20,299 nucleotides of DNA, taken from NCBI GenBank assembly GCA_948794795.1, contig CAQGLR010000058.1, positions 1 to 20,299 of the forward strand, written 5' to 3'. The notes under the pieces are model-generated. The model was not told the DNA's origin. It was given only the letters and a program-made list of their open reading frames with translations, and did no database searches. Below, piece by piece: positions 6,911 to 14,265 of the stretch. The position numbers were made by a program, and so were the translations under genes. Source of the stretch: an uncultured Lachnospiraceae bacterium (lineage in GTDB: Bacteria > Bacillota > Clostridia > Lachnospirales > Lachnospiraceae). Numbering within the stretch: position 1 is the stretch's first letter; each line of letters begins with the position of its first letter.

Positions 6911-8647
6911 TTACTCATCAAAGTCACCACTGCCGCTCATCTGTGATTCATAAACGTCACGGTATATTTCATTACTTTCCAGAAGTTCCTCATGTGTGCC
7001 AAAGCCGTCAACAGCGCCATCTTCCATAACGATTATCTTGTCACAGTCTTTAATGCTTGAAATACGCTGTGCAATTATAATCTTAGTAGTACCTGGTATT
7101 TCCTCAGCAAATGCTTTGCGGATTTTACTGTCTGTAGCTGTATCTACAGCACTTGTAGAATCATCAAGTATAAGCACTTTTGGCTTCTTTATAAGCGCCC
7201 TGGCTATACAAAGACGCTGTTTCTGCCCACCTGATACATTAGTACCACCCTGTTCAATATATGTGTTGTAACCATCTGGCATTTTATTTATAAATTCATC
7301 TGCACAAGCAAGTTTACATGCATGTATACATTCTTCTTCTGTTGCATCTGCATCACCCCATCTTAAATTATCAAGAATAGTACCACTGAAAAGCACATTT
7401 TTCTGTAATACAACCGAAACTTCATTTCTAAGTGTTTCAATATCATAATCCCTTACATCAATACCACCAACCATTACTTTGCCATCTGATACATCATAAA
7501 GCCTGCTTATAAGGTTTACAAGGCTTGATTTAGCACTTCCTGTACCTCCGATTACACCAATCATCTGGCCTTGTTCTATACTTATATTAATATCTTTAAG
7601 CACTGGTGTTTCAGCATCACTTTTATAACTGAAACTTGCATGTTCAAACTTTATTCTTCCATCTGGCACATGCATTACAGGGTTTTCTGGATTTATAATA
7701 TCCGCCTTTTCCTCAATAACTTCTGCAATACGTTCTGCACTCGCCATGCTCATAGTAATCATTACAAATATCATAGAAAGCATCATAAGGCTCATAAGTA
7801 TATTCATGCAGTATGTTAAAAGCTGTGAAAGTTCACCAGTAGTCATTGAGCTTCCTACAATCATTTTAGCACCAATCCAGCTTATTAAAAGTATACATGA
7901 ATAAACTGCAAGCTGCATAACAGGCCCGTTCAGCGCAATAAGTTTTTCTGCTTTTATAAACATATTGTATATATTGCCGCTGGCTGTCATAAACTTGCCT
8001 TTTTCAAACTCTTCCCTTGAATATGCCTTTACAACCCTGATTGCAGATACATTTTCCTGTACACTTTCATTAAGTGCATCATATTTTTTAAATACCTGTT
8101 TAAAGTATTTCATAGTAAATTTAATAATTATACACAGGATAATCCCAAGAATAAATACTGCACCAAGATATATAAGTGCAACCCTTGCATTTACATAAAA
8201 TGACATTGCCATTGCACATATTAATGAAGCTGGCGCACGCATACACATACGCAGTATCATCTGGTATGCATTCTGTATATTCATTACATCTGTAGTAAGC
8301 CTTGTTACAAGCCCCGATGTACTAAATTTGTCAATATTTGAGAAACTAAATGTCTGTATATTTTCATACATTGCCTTCCTTAAATTCCTGGCAAAGCCTG
8401 TAGACGCCCTGGCGCCGTATTTTCCACCCATTACGCCTGCCCATAAACTTATAAATGCAGTAACTACCATTAAACTGCCCATAAAGTAAATATGGTTCAT
8501 ATTTCCAGCTTCTACACCATCATCAATAATGGATGCCATCATTAATGGAATTATTGTTTCCATAATAACTTCCAATATCATAAATACAGGTGTAAGCAAG
8601 GAGTCTTTCTTAAATTCTTTAATATGTGCTGCTAAAGTTTTCAGCAT
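6911..8647 (-). CDS. ABC exporter half-transporter, degenerate-site subunit
   Basis: This 578-aa half-transporter has six TM segments followed by an ATPase domain. Walker A reads GGTGSAKSS (367-375), with A in place of the last conserved G. The catalytic Glu after Walker B is Asp (D496 in ILDDSTSA), and the H-loop His is Gln (Q527 in AQRISS). The signature VSGGQ (471-475) is intact. These changes define the non-hydrolytic site of heterodimeric ABC exporters such as TM287/288 and LmrCD, so this subunit should pair with the product of the next gene. The start at 8647 was chosen because GGAGGA stands 6 nt upstream; a frame eight codons longer lacks this. It follows marR by 74 bp, with a perfect 8-bp inverted repeat between them. 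Confidence 0.92.
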   Translation of the reverse strand: MLKTLAAHIKEFKKDSLLTPVFMILEVIMETIIPLMMASIIDDGVEAGNMNHIYFMGSLMVVTAFISLWAGVMGGKYGARASTGFARNLRKAMYENIQTFSFSNIDKFSTSGLVTRLTTDVMNIQNAYQMILRMCMRAPASLICAMAMSFYVNARVALIYLGAVFILGIILCIIIKFTMKYFKQVFKKYDALNESVQENVSAIRVVKAYSREEFEKGKFMTASGNIYNMFIKAEKLIALNGPVMQLAVYSCILLISWIGAKMIVGSSMTTGELSQLLTYCMNILMSLMMLSMIFVMITMSMASAERIAEVIEEKADIINPENPVMHVPDGRIKFEHASFSYKSDAETPVLKDINISIEQGQMIGVIGGTGSAKSSLVNLISRLYDVSDGKVMVGGIDVRDYDIETLRNEVSVVLQKNVLFSGTILDNLRWGDADATEEECIHACKLACADEFINKMPDGYNTYIEQGGTNVSGGQKQRLCIARALIKKPKVLILDDSTSAVDTATDSKIRKAFAEEIPGTTKIIIAQRISSIKDCDKIIVMEDGAVDGFGTHEELLESNEIYRDVYESQMSGSGDFDE

Positions 8648-8664
8648 ATTATTCCTCCATTCCT

Positions 8665-8701
8665 GCGCCATTAATTAATAAAGGACAGGTGCAAATGGCG
8701 C
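8665..8701 (-). promoter_or_regulatory. Inverted repeat between marR and exporter genes
   Basis: GCGCCATT (8665-8672) is perfectly inverted at 8694-8701 with a 21-nt loop. It lies directly upstream of the exporter ribosome site at 8653-8658. It could be an operator, an mRNA hairpin that sets the ratio of regulator to exporter, or chance. There is no T-run, so it is not a standard terminator. Confidence 0.4.
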
Positions 8702-8721
8702 TAATCCACAGCCTGTTACAA

Positions 8722-9168
8722 TTATGCCCCTCTGTCCATATTGCCTTTAATCCTTAGTATATAACTTAAAAGAAGCTGTTCTTCTTCTTCCGAAAACCCA
8801 GCCATAACTTTTTCATATACCTTTTTTGAATTTTTCTCCATTTCATCACGCAGCTTTAACGCCTTTGGCGTAAGTGTAAGTTTCTTAAGCCTTGCATCAT
8901 ATTCTACGGCGGACCTCTCAACAAGTTTCTTTTGTACCATAAGGTCTATAATTTTTGATGCAGTTGAACGTGTAATTGACATTTTGCGTTCAATATCTTT
9001 CTGGAATACATCTTCTCCCCTTTTATCATATATGTAATCAATAATCCATATATTCATACGGGTAATACGGTCTTCACTATAAACACTTCCAAAGACCAGG
9101 TTATCAAATTCCTTGCGTATAAGATTGGCAACACAGCAGATTTCCTTGTCTACAGATACATATTCCAT
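8722..9168 (-). CDS. MarR-family transcriptional regulator
   Basis: This 148-aa winged-helix protein has the domain at about residues 48-118. DIERKMSITRSTASKIIDLMVQKKLVER gives the helix-turn-helix and recognition helix; DARLKKLTLT is the wing with the conserved Asp-Arg and Leu-Thr-Pro ending typical of MarR. Helices at both ends would form the dimer. It is the first gene of the operon with the two ABC halves, an arrangement common for locally acting efflux repressors, so it probably represses its own operon until a ligand binds. The ligand is unknown. GGGGTG lies before the ATG. A 200-bp structured repeat begins only 31 bp upstream, so the promoter lies inside or beyond that repeat. Confidence 0.9.
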   Translation of the reverse strand: MEYVSVDKEICCVANLIRKEFDNLVFGSVYSEDRITRMNIWIIDYIYDKRGEDVFQKDIERKMSITRSTASKIIDLMVQKKLVERSAVEYDARLKKLTLTPKALKLRDEMEKNSKKVYEKVMAGFSEEEEQLLLSYILRIKGNMDRGA

Positions 9169-9198
9169 ACTTCACCCCGCTTTCTTATACAAAGATGT

Positions 9199-9412
9199 GT
9201 TTGAAAATTGAATCTTCCACAAGTTATATGGCTCTGGCAATTCCAAAGTTTTACCACCAGCAGCACGCTTCCGCTTGGATGGATACGCAGTGGTGCGTAA
9301 AGCCCCAAAGAACAGGGCTTAAGCACCAGCGTATCCATAACAGCTGCCTTATGGTAAAACATTTGGAATTTGCCAGAGTAATATAATCTTTGTGGGATTT
9401 TTAATTTTCAAC
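9199..9412. repeat. Nested hairpin repeat, copy C (long form)
   Basis: The outer arms (9199-9255 and 9353-9412) are imperfect inverse copies of about 57 bp, with blocks TTGAAAATT, CCACAA, TATA, CTCTGGCAA, ATTCCAAA and TTTTACC in the same order. Inside is a second stem: GGATACGC (9281-9288) with GCGTATCC (9329-9336), GGTGC (9292-9296) with GCACC (9323-9327), and AAGCCC with GGGCTT around a loop near 9306-9314. The centre is more GC-rich than its surroundings. The outer arms match copy A; the core matches repeat D on the opposite strand. ACAAA occurs on both flanks (9189-9193, 9414-9418), a possible but weak target duplication. No transposase is present. Confidence 0.8.
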
Positions 9413-9468
9413 CACAAACTGGTACTACAACAGACAATCGTACTTTCCTTTAAACATAGTATAATTCT

Positions 9469-9600
9469 TTATTTCCAAACACAAGTATAAGCAATTATTC
9501 CGTCAAGCGGATTGCCCAATAACAAACCAACCTCACCGCCGCTTTGCAGCAGTCTGGTATATACCTGCTTGTAACTATAATAAAGCTGTCTGGTATAGTA
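9469..9600 (-). pseudogene. Possible coding remnant, about 43 codons, no start
   Basis: A minus-strand frame without a start codon runs from a stop at 9601-9603 to a stop at 9469-9471. Its peptide contains LLQSGGEVGLLLGNPLDG and looks more protein-like than the neighbouring intergenic DNA. It has no ribosome site. It could be the decayed end of a lost gene or an accidental open frame. I do not recognise a family. Confidence 0.25.
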
Positions 9601-9731
9601 TTATTGTGGTGGTACATTTGTGCACTATCTGGATTTTAACAGAACAATACACTTTTGTACAAATTAATTATTATAATAGTTCAATCAAGAACTGTCCGTA
9701 AGCAAACAGTCCGATTTCAAACAATAATATC

Positions 9732-9770
9732 AAAAAAAAGAATATAAATCAATAAAATTTATATTCTTTT
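9732..9770 (-). terminator. Intrinsic terminator after the HNH gene
   Basis: A perfect 14-bp stem (9736-9749 with 9757-9770) with a 7-nt loop ends on the minus strand in a run of eight T. It lies about 75 nt beyond the HNH stop codon. Because the stem is all A/T with T on both sides, it may also stop plus-strand transcripts. A 15-bp palindrome, TACACAATTTGTGTA (9790-9804), lies between it and the gene; its meaning is unclear. Confidence 0.75.
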
Positions 9771-9843
9771 AACACTTTTATACATAATTTACACAATTTG
9801 TGTATATTGATATTCTAAAGAAAAGCACCTCCGAATAAATGTT

Positions 9844-10644
9844 TTATTTATTTTTCAACATCTTTTGTAAATAGAGTATATCTTTTGGTTCCTGGACTAT
9901 ATGCATTTTTCTATGGCAATTAGGGCATAAGGCCACTGTATTGTCAATACTATCTGCTCCTCCTTCAGATAACCACATAACATGATGTATTTCCAAATAT
10001 GGATTCCCATCTTTGTCCAGAAAGGGTGCTATTTCCCCACACAATTCACAACATTGGCCAGCCCGCCTTTTAGCATAAGCAGAAACAAGTGCACTTCTCT
10101 TGTATTGCTTTGTTTTTGTTTTTCTTACTTCTGGATTCTTTTTAGAAAATCTTCTTGCCAGTTCCTCTAATTCCTGCATTGGCATCTTCTGGGCAAATTT
10201 AGTTAATTCCTCATCAGAAGTATGAATCTTATCAATTTCATGGATATACTCTGATAATTCAGATTTAAACCGCTCAAGCCTGCATGAACCTTGCATATTC
10301 CCGTTATAACCATTCTTCCTAAGATTACCAAGGGAAAGATGCTGTAATAAAAAATATTCACATAACCGCTCAAGCTCAATGAATGGACCATCATAAACCA
10401 TCCCAGAACCAGAATACGCCGAATCATCAATAATACTGTCTTTCCTCCACACATCTGTCACTTTGCATTTCCAATGTATTGCCTTAACCGGAGCTGCTTC
10501 ATACAGATATACAATATCTCCAATATTAATATTAGTCAAATTTATATTCTGTACCCATTCAATCCTGTCAAGGTTATGGAGAGCATCATTGACTCTAAAT
10601 GCATCTTTCCCTTTTTCATTATATGGCAATATCCATTCTGTCAT
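9844..10644 (-). CDS. EVE-HNH modification-dependent (type IV) restriction endonuclease
   Basis: This 266-aa protein has an N-terminal EVE/PUA-like domain (about residues 1-130; IGDIVYLYEAAPVKAIHWKCKVTDV at 41-65 is the hallmark) and a C-terminal HNH nuclease. The HNH part shows the zinc pairs C199/C202 and C240/C243, the EIHHV catalytic motif (H220, H221), N235 and the closing H244 and H248. EVE domains flip out modified cytosines, and EVE-HNH proteins such as VcaM4I cut DNA with 5-methyl- or hydroxymethylcytosine. The inferred role is defence against modified phage or foreign DNA. No methyltransferase is beside it, as expected for type IV. AGGAGG precedes the ATG. It appears monocistronic, with its own terminator. 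Confidence 0.85.
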   Translation of the reverse strand: MTEWILPYNEKGKDAFRVNDALHNLDRIEWVQNINLTNINIGDIVYLYEAAPVKAIHWKCKVTDVWRKDSIIDDSAYSGSGMVYDGPFIELERLCEYFLLQHLSLGNLRKNGYNGNMQGSCRLERFKSELSEYIHEIDKIHTSDEELTKFAQKMPMQELEELARRFSKKNPEVRKTKTKQYKRSALVSAYAKRRAGQCCELCGEIAPFLDKDGNPYLEIHHVMWLSEGGADSIDNTVALCPNCHRKMHIVQEPKDILYLQKMLKNK

Positions 10645-10869
10645 ACTTTAAATCCTCCTTTGTCAATTTGTTTATGTGAGTATAACACGAAGCCCATTAT
10701 AAGACACAGATGTACTTCTGTTTCTGCATAGCTGGTACTTCCTGGCTTTAAAGTAGTAATAGAAAATTTCTGCTTATTAATTTTTATTTAAAACATTTTT
10801 CTTAGGCATTTTTTCTTAAGTCCGCACCTATGTACCTTAACCCACCTTATAAATCTGGCAGGATTACGG

Positions 10870-11403
10870 CTACATTATTTCAAATGAAACATTATTTGCC
10901 TGGAACCACTTTTGGACTGCCATATCCCAGGCATTTTCAACTGATTTATCTAATGTAAAACTACTGTTATATATTCCTGTTACAACACATAATGTACCAT
11001 TCTCATATCTTAGCTGCATATGGAGTTCTGGTTTCTCCTGCAGGTATTTTTCATAAAAGCCACTGTCTTTTAAAAATATATTTGCTGTTTTACTATCTGC
11101 TTTTAAAGATACTTTAAATAAATCTGGTGTTTTTTTTCCTTTAATATACCCAAAGAAAACATGTTTAACTTCTTTCCATCTTACAAGTTCCATATAATTA
11201 CCTGTTTCATCTGTAATATCATTATTTTCTGGTTCCTCACTTCCTGTTTCACCAATATACCAGTTTTTGTTTCTTCTGCCATTTAATACAAGTTTTGCAT
11301 ATGTAAGAACTTCTGCTTCCTCTAGTAAAAAGGCATCAAATGCATCTTTAAGGAGCAGCATTGACATTGTAATTCTGATATCACTTATTTTAATTAAATT
11401 CAT
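10870..11403 (-). CDS. DUF5721-like protein of unknown function
   Basis: This 177-aa soluble protein has no signal or membrane segment. The features I associate with DUF5721 proteins of Lachnospiraceae and relatives are the start ISDIRITMSMLLLKDAFDAFLLEEAEV, the central W..V....F..IKGK.TP..FK pattern (LVRWKEVKHVFFGYIKGKKTP) and the end LRYENGTLCVVTGIYNSSFTLDKSVENAWD. The assignment is from memory of the pattern, not a search. The function is unknown. AGAAAGG lies 9 nt before the ATG. It is divergent from the cysteine-rich gene (183 bp apart). No clear terminator is visible in the 225 bp downstream. Confidence 0.65.
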   Translation of the reverse strand: MNLIKISDIRITMSMLLLKDAFDAFLLEEAEVLTYAKLVLNGRRNKNWYIGETGSEEPENNDITDETGNYMELVRWKEVKHVFFGYIKGKKTPDLFKVSLKADSKTANIFLKDSGFYEKYLQEKPELHMQLRYENGTLCVVTGIYNSSFTLDKSVENAWDMAVQKWFQANNVSFEIM

Positions 11404-11586
11404 AAAACCAGCCTTTCTGTAAATAATAATATCACGACAGATTGCCCTGTTACAATTAACAGTAACAGATAATGCATTTGTCTTAAATATAAATTATGCT
11501 TTGAAGCATGAAATTGGCCTGTGTCTGGGCACTGTCTGGCACAAGGCTTATTACAAGAATAAAACAGTGCAGAAAAGAGGAAGAAT

Positions 11587-11799
11587 ATGAAAAAAGATGC
11601 AAAAACAATGAAAGAAGTTGCTGAAAGGTGTACACGTTACTGCTCATGTGGAAAAGATGGCTGTGGATGTGGCACATCAAATGTAACAAATTCCACTAAG
11701 GAAGACAATGTAACATGCCAGACATGTACACATTATGACCACTCTAATGTATGTGATATTGATTTGTATGAAGAGATTGTTAAAAACCACAACCTCTAA
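11587..11799 (+). CDS. Small cysteine-rich protein, probably metal-binding
   Basis: This 70-aa cytoplasmic protein has eight cysteines. C15, C19, C21, C26 and C28 form a tight cluster, and C44, C47 and C56 with H49 and H52 form a second group (CQTCTHYDHSNVC). The spacing suggests one or two zinc or iron-sulphur sites; I do not recognise the family. It is accepted as a gene because GAGGAAG lies at the right distance before the ATG, the composition is distinctive and a strong terminator follows 38 nt after the stop. It forms its own transcription unit, divergent from the DUF5721 gene. The acidic amphipathic end (DIDLYEEIVKNH) might contact a partner. Confidence 0.7.
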   Translation: MKKDAKTMKEVAERCTRYCSCGKDGCGCGTSNVTNSTKEDNVTCQTCTHYDHSNVCDIDLYEEIVKNHNL

Positions 11800-11836
11800 A
11801 ATACACTAAACAATAACAGGCAATAAAGCCAGAAGG

Positions 11837-11878
11837 TTCCCCATTGGTGCACTGTAATATGTACCAATGGGGAATTTT
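11837..11878 (+). terminator. Intrinsic terminator of the cysteine-rich gene
   Basis: TTCCCCATTGGT (11837-11848) pairs perfectly with ACCAATGGGGAA (11863-11874) and is followed by TTTT. It lies 38 nt after the stop codon. The loop is 14 nt. Confidence 0.85.
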
Positions 11879-11981
11879 CCATGAAGCTGCAATATTAAGT
11901 AAAAATTATACAATATATGGTTTCTGTTAAAAATTTATATTTACTATATACTGTTATAATTTCCCTTAATACAACAGTTCA

Positions 11982-12240
11982 TTTATATTTTGCCAGTTTA
12001 TATATACAGCAAGTTTCCAAATGTGCATGGACAGATATTATTCCATAAAGGGGCACTTTAGCACCGCTGGCGTTTAAAGCCCGTTTTTAATGTTTCTGTG
12101 AAACAAAAGTTTCACAGAAACATTGGGCTTTTATGCGCCATTGCGTGGGCTAACGTAGCGGAAGCGTGCCCCTTGGAGGAATATATCTGTCCATGCACAC
12201 TGGAAACTGCGTCCATCCCCATAAACTGGTAAAATATAAA
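11982..12240. repeat. 259-bp nested hairpin repeat D
   Basis: Almost the whole segment folds back on itself. Stems from outside in are: 11982-12001 with 12221-12240 (19 of 20), AGTTTCCA 12012-12019 with 12201-12208, 12023-12038 with 12183-12198 (16 of 16), AAGGGGCAC 12048-12056 with 12166-12174, GGCG 12069-12072 with 12136-12139, AAAGCCC 12076-12082 with 12125-12131, and 12089-12104 with 12109-12124 (16 of 16, AAAA loop). Its core, from GCTGG at 12066 to AGCGGAAGCGTGC at 12157-12169, matches the complement of copy C's core, while outer arms and apical stem differ. It ends 2 bp from the GH13 stop codon. It lacks a T-run and codes for nothing evident. Confidence 0.85.
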
Positions 12241-12242
12241 TT

Positions 12243-14240
12243 TTACCTTCCTATAAATACAACAACTGACCTTGGTGGCACTACTGTTTTCCTCTGCAGT
12301 TCCATTCCACCCTTTTTATCCCTGGCGGCTTTCTGCCTTCTTTTATTCTTCTTTTTCTTCTTTACAGGTATATCATAAAACATATCATCATATGTTGTTA
12401 TTGCAACATACCATTTCCTTCCAGCAGGAAGTGATGGCAGGTCAAATGTCTTTGATTCCCAGTACATATTAAATATCAGGTAAATTATATCATCTGTGCC
12501 GCCTTTATTGTCATTAACATAGTCACCGTTAAATAAAAGCCCCACCATCCTGTTATAATTAGAATAGTCTGCACGCCACGCTTGTGTACCATGTATAGAT
12601 AACCCTGGAAGCCCATAGCCTTTAATATCTGACATTGGAAGCCCTTGTGGCTGGTGCAGCACGGGATGTTCTTTCCTGAATAATATAAGTTTCTTCACAT
12701 ATTCAAGAATCTCTGTTTCACGCTTTGAATGTTTCCAGTTAAGCCATGTGACAAGATTGTCATGGCAATACGCATTATTATTGCCAAGCTGCGTATTTCC
12801 AAACTCATCACCTGCAAGAAGCATCGGCGTGCCCTGGCTGCACATAAGCATAAGCAGTACATTCCTTATCTGCCTCATACGCTTAACCACTATAGTCTGT
12901 TTTCTTGACTTTCCTTCAGCGCCGCAGTTCCAGCTGTAATTATAATCAGTGCCATCAGTATTTCTTTCACCATTGGCTTCGTTATGCTTTACATCATATG
13001 AAACAAGGTCCATAAGTGTAAACCCATTGACATGTGTAACAAAATTAATAACTGAATAACCAGGTTCATTACGCTTAAAACGTCCAACAAAATTTCCTGT
13101 CATGCCTTCATCACCTTTTAAAAACTTTCTTATATCATTCATAAAACCTTCATTATATTCTGCAAGAAGCTTTCCAGAATTATTTATGCCCTGGTTATTA
13201 AGAAAATCATTATCCCAGTAAGAAGCAAGTATTTTGACACCAGACAATACTGGGTCTGATACAACAGTTATACAAGGCAGTACCTCATTATTTATCCTGA
13301 AACCATCTATATGGTAATCAAGCACCCATTTCCTGAGACAGTCTGTCATAAGACACAAGTTAGTCCCAGGTTTGAAATATATATCCATAAGTACTTCTAT
13401 ACCTTCTTTGTGAAAACTTTTAACAAAATTCTTAAATTCACCCACAGGGTTTCTTTTATCAGCCGAATAAGATGATTTAGGGGCAAGGTAATATGTATTA
13501 TCTGCACCATATCCCCAGTAATTTAATTTTATATGCTGGCTTTCACTGTTGCTGCCATTCCTGGTATTATCTTCTTTAGTAACTGGTTCTGCATGGCTTA
13601 TATGGTATAAAGGCCTTTCTTCTTGTACTTCATTAAATTCATAACATGGCAGCAGCAGAAGTGCATTAATGCCAAGTTCTTTCATATATGGTATCTTTTC
13701 AACCAGACCCTTATATGTCCCTTTATGCCGGACTCCTGATGAAGAATGTTTCGTATACCCTCTTACATGAAGCTGGTATAATATAACCTCATTAAAAGGC
13801 CTCCTTATCTGCCTGTCGCCTTCCCAGTCAAAACTGTCAAAACATATTCCTCCACGTACCAGCCTTTTCTGGCTTTCTTCCATCACCTTTCCCCAAGTGG
13901 ATTTGCCATGTATTATATGTGCATAAGGGTCTATAAACTCTTTCCCGTCTGCTTCATACATATACTCAAAATCCTGTGACAATACCTGCGCAAGGCTTCT
14001 CCCCCTGCTGCCACTATTTATTCCTGTAATTGTAATAAAATAGACCCCGCCTCTTTTATATTCATCTGTAAGGGGTATTACACAAGCTGGTTCTTTCCTC
14101 CCAATATAATAAAATTTAAGTTTACAATCTTTTTCATCTGGAAGATACACAGAGAATTGTACACCTGAGGCTGCCATTATTACACCAAAGGACAATGTGT
14201 CACCTGGCTTAACATTAAAAAGCTTATTTTTCTTCTCCAT
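12243..14240 (-). CDS. GlgX/isoamylase-like GH13 protein lacking catalytic residues
   Basis: This 665-aa protein has an N-terminal CBM48-like region (about 10-110), a GH13 barrel (about 150-530) and a C-terminal beta domain. The fold and motifs are those of glycogen-debranching enzymes (NYWGYGADNTYYLAPKSSYS, DLVSYDVKHNEANGE, GTPMLLAGDEFGNTQLGNNNAYC). Yet the nucleophile Asp of DGFRFD is N317 (DGFRIN), the acid/base Glu of AEPWD is S340 (ASYWD), the third Asp of AHDGFTL is N405 (HVNGFTL), and the region I motif NH is K290-P291. The reading frame is intact, so a non-hydrolytic, perhaps glycan-binding or regulatory, role is inferred. A Lys/Arg-rich insert lies at 627-645. AAGGAGGGAG precedes the ATG. 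It follows the mannosyltransferase by 25 bp, probably in one operon. Confidence 0.88.
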   Translation of the reverse strand: MEKKNKLFNVKPGDTLSFGVIMAASGVQFSVYLPDEKDCKLKFYYIGRKEPACVIPLTDEYKRGGVYFITITGINSGSRGRSLAQVLSQDFEYMYEADGKEFIDPYAHIIHGKSTWGKVMEESQKRLVRGGICFDSFDWEGDRQIRRPFNEVILYQLHVRGYTKHSSSGVRHKGTYKGLVEKIPYMKELGINALLLLPCYEFNEVQEERPLYHISHAEPVTKEDNTRNGSNSESQHIKLNYWGYGADNTYYLAPKSSYSADKRNPVGEFKNFVKSFHKEGIEVLMDIYFKPGTNLCLMTDCLRKWVLDYHIDGFRINNEVLPCITVVSDPVLSGVKILASYWDNDFLNNQGINNSGKLLAEYNEGFMNDIRKFLKGDEGMTGNFVGRFKRNEPGYSVINFVTHVNGFTLMDLVSYDVKHNEANGERNTDGTDYNYSWNCGAEGKSRKQTIVVKRMRQIRNVLLMLMCSQGTPMLLAGDEFGNTQLGNNNAYCHDNLVTWLNWKHSKRETEILEYVKKLILFRKEHPVLHQPQGLPMSDIKGYGLPGLSIHGTQAWRADYSNYNRMVGLLFNGDYVNDNKGGTDDIIYLIFNMYWESKTFDLPSLPAGRKWYVAITTYDDMFYDIPVKKKKKNKRRQKAARDKKGGMELQRKTVVPPRSVVVFIGR

Positions 14241-14265
14241 TCTCCCTCCTTAGAATTATCTGCAA

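Noticed and set aside
6911..8647. Degenerate ABC half as a pseudogene
   Set aside because: The A372, D496 and Q527 changes are the standard pattern of the non-hydrolytic site in heterodimeric exporters, and the partner carries the complementary LSQGQ.
9189..9418. ACAAA target duplication flanking copy C
   Set aside because: Five AT-rich bases can match by chance, the offsets from the arms are unequal, and copy A shows no such duplication.
11982..12240. Repeat D or C as a HEARO-type RNA, because an HNH gene is near
   Set aside because: HEARO RNAs lie directly beside IsrB/OrfB-type HNH proteins. The HNH gene here is an EVE-HNH restriction enzyme, D is 1.3 kb from it, and I see no matching HEARO sequence.
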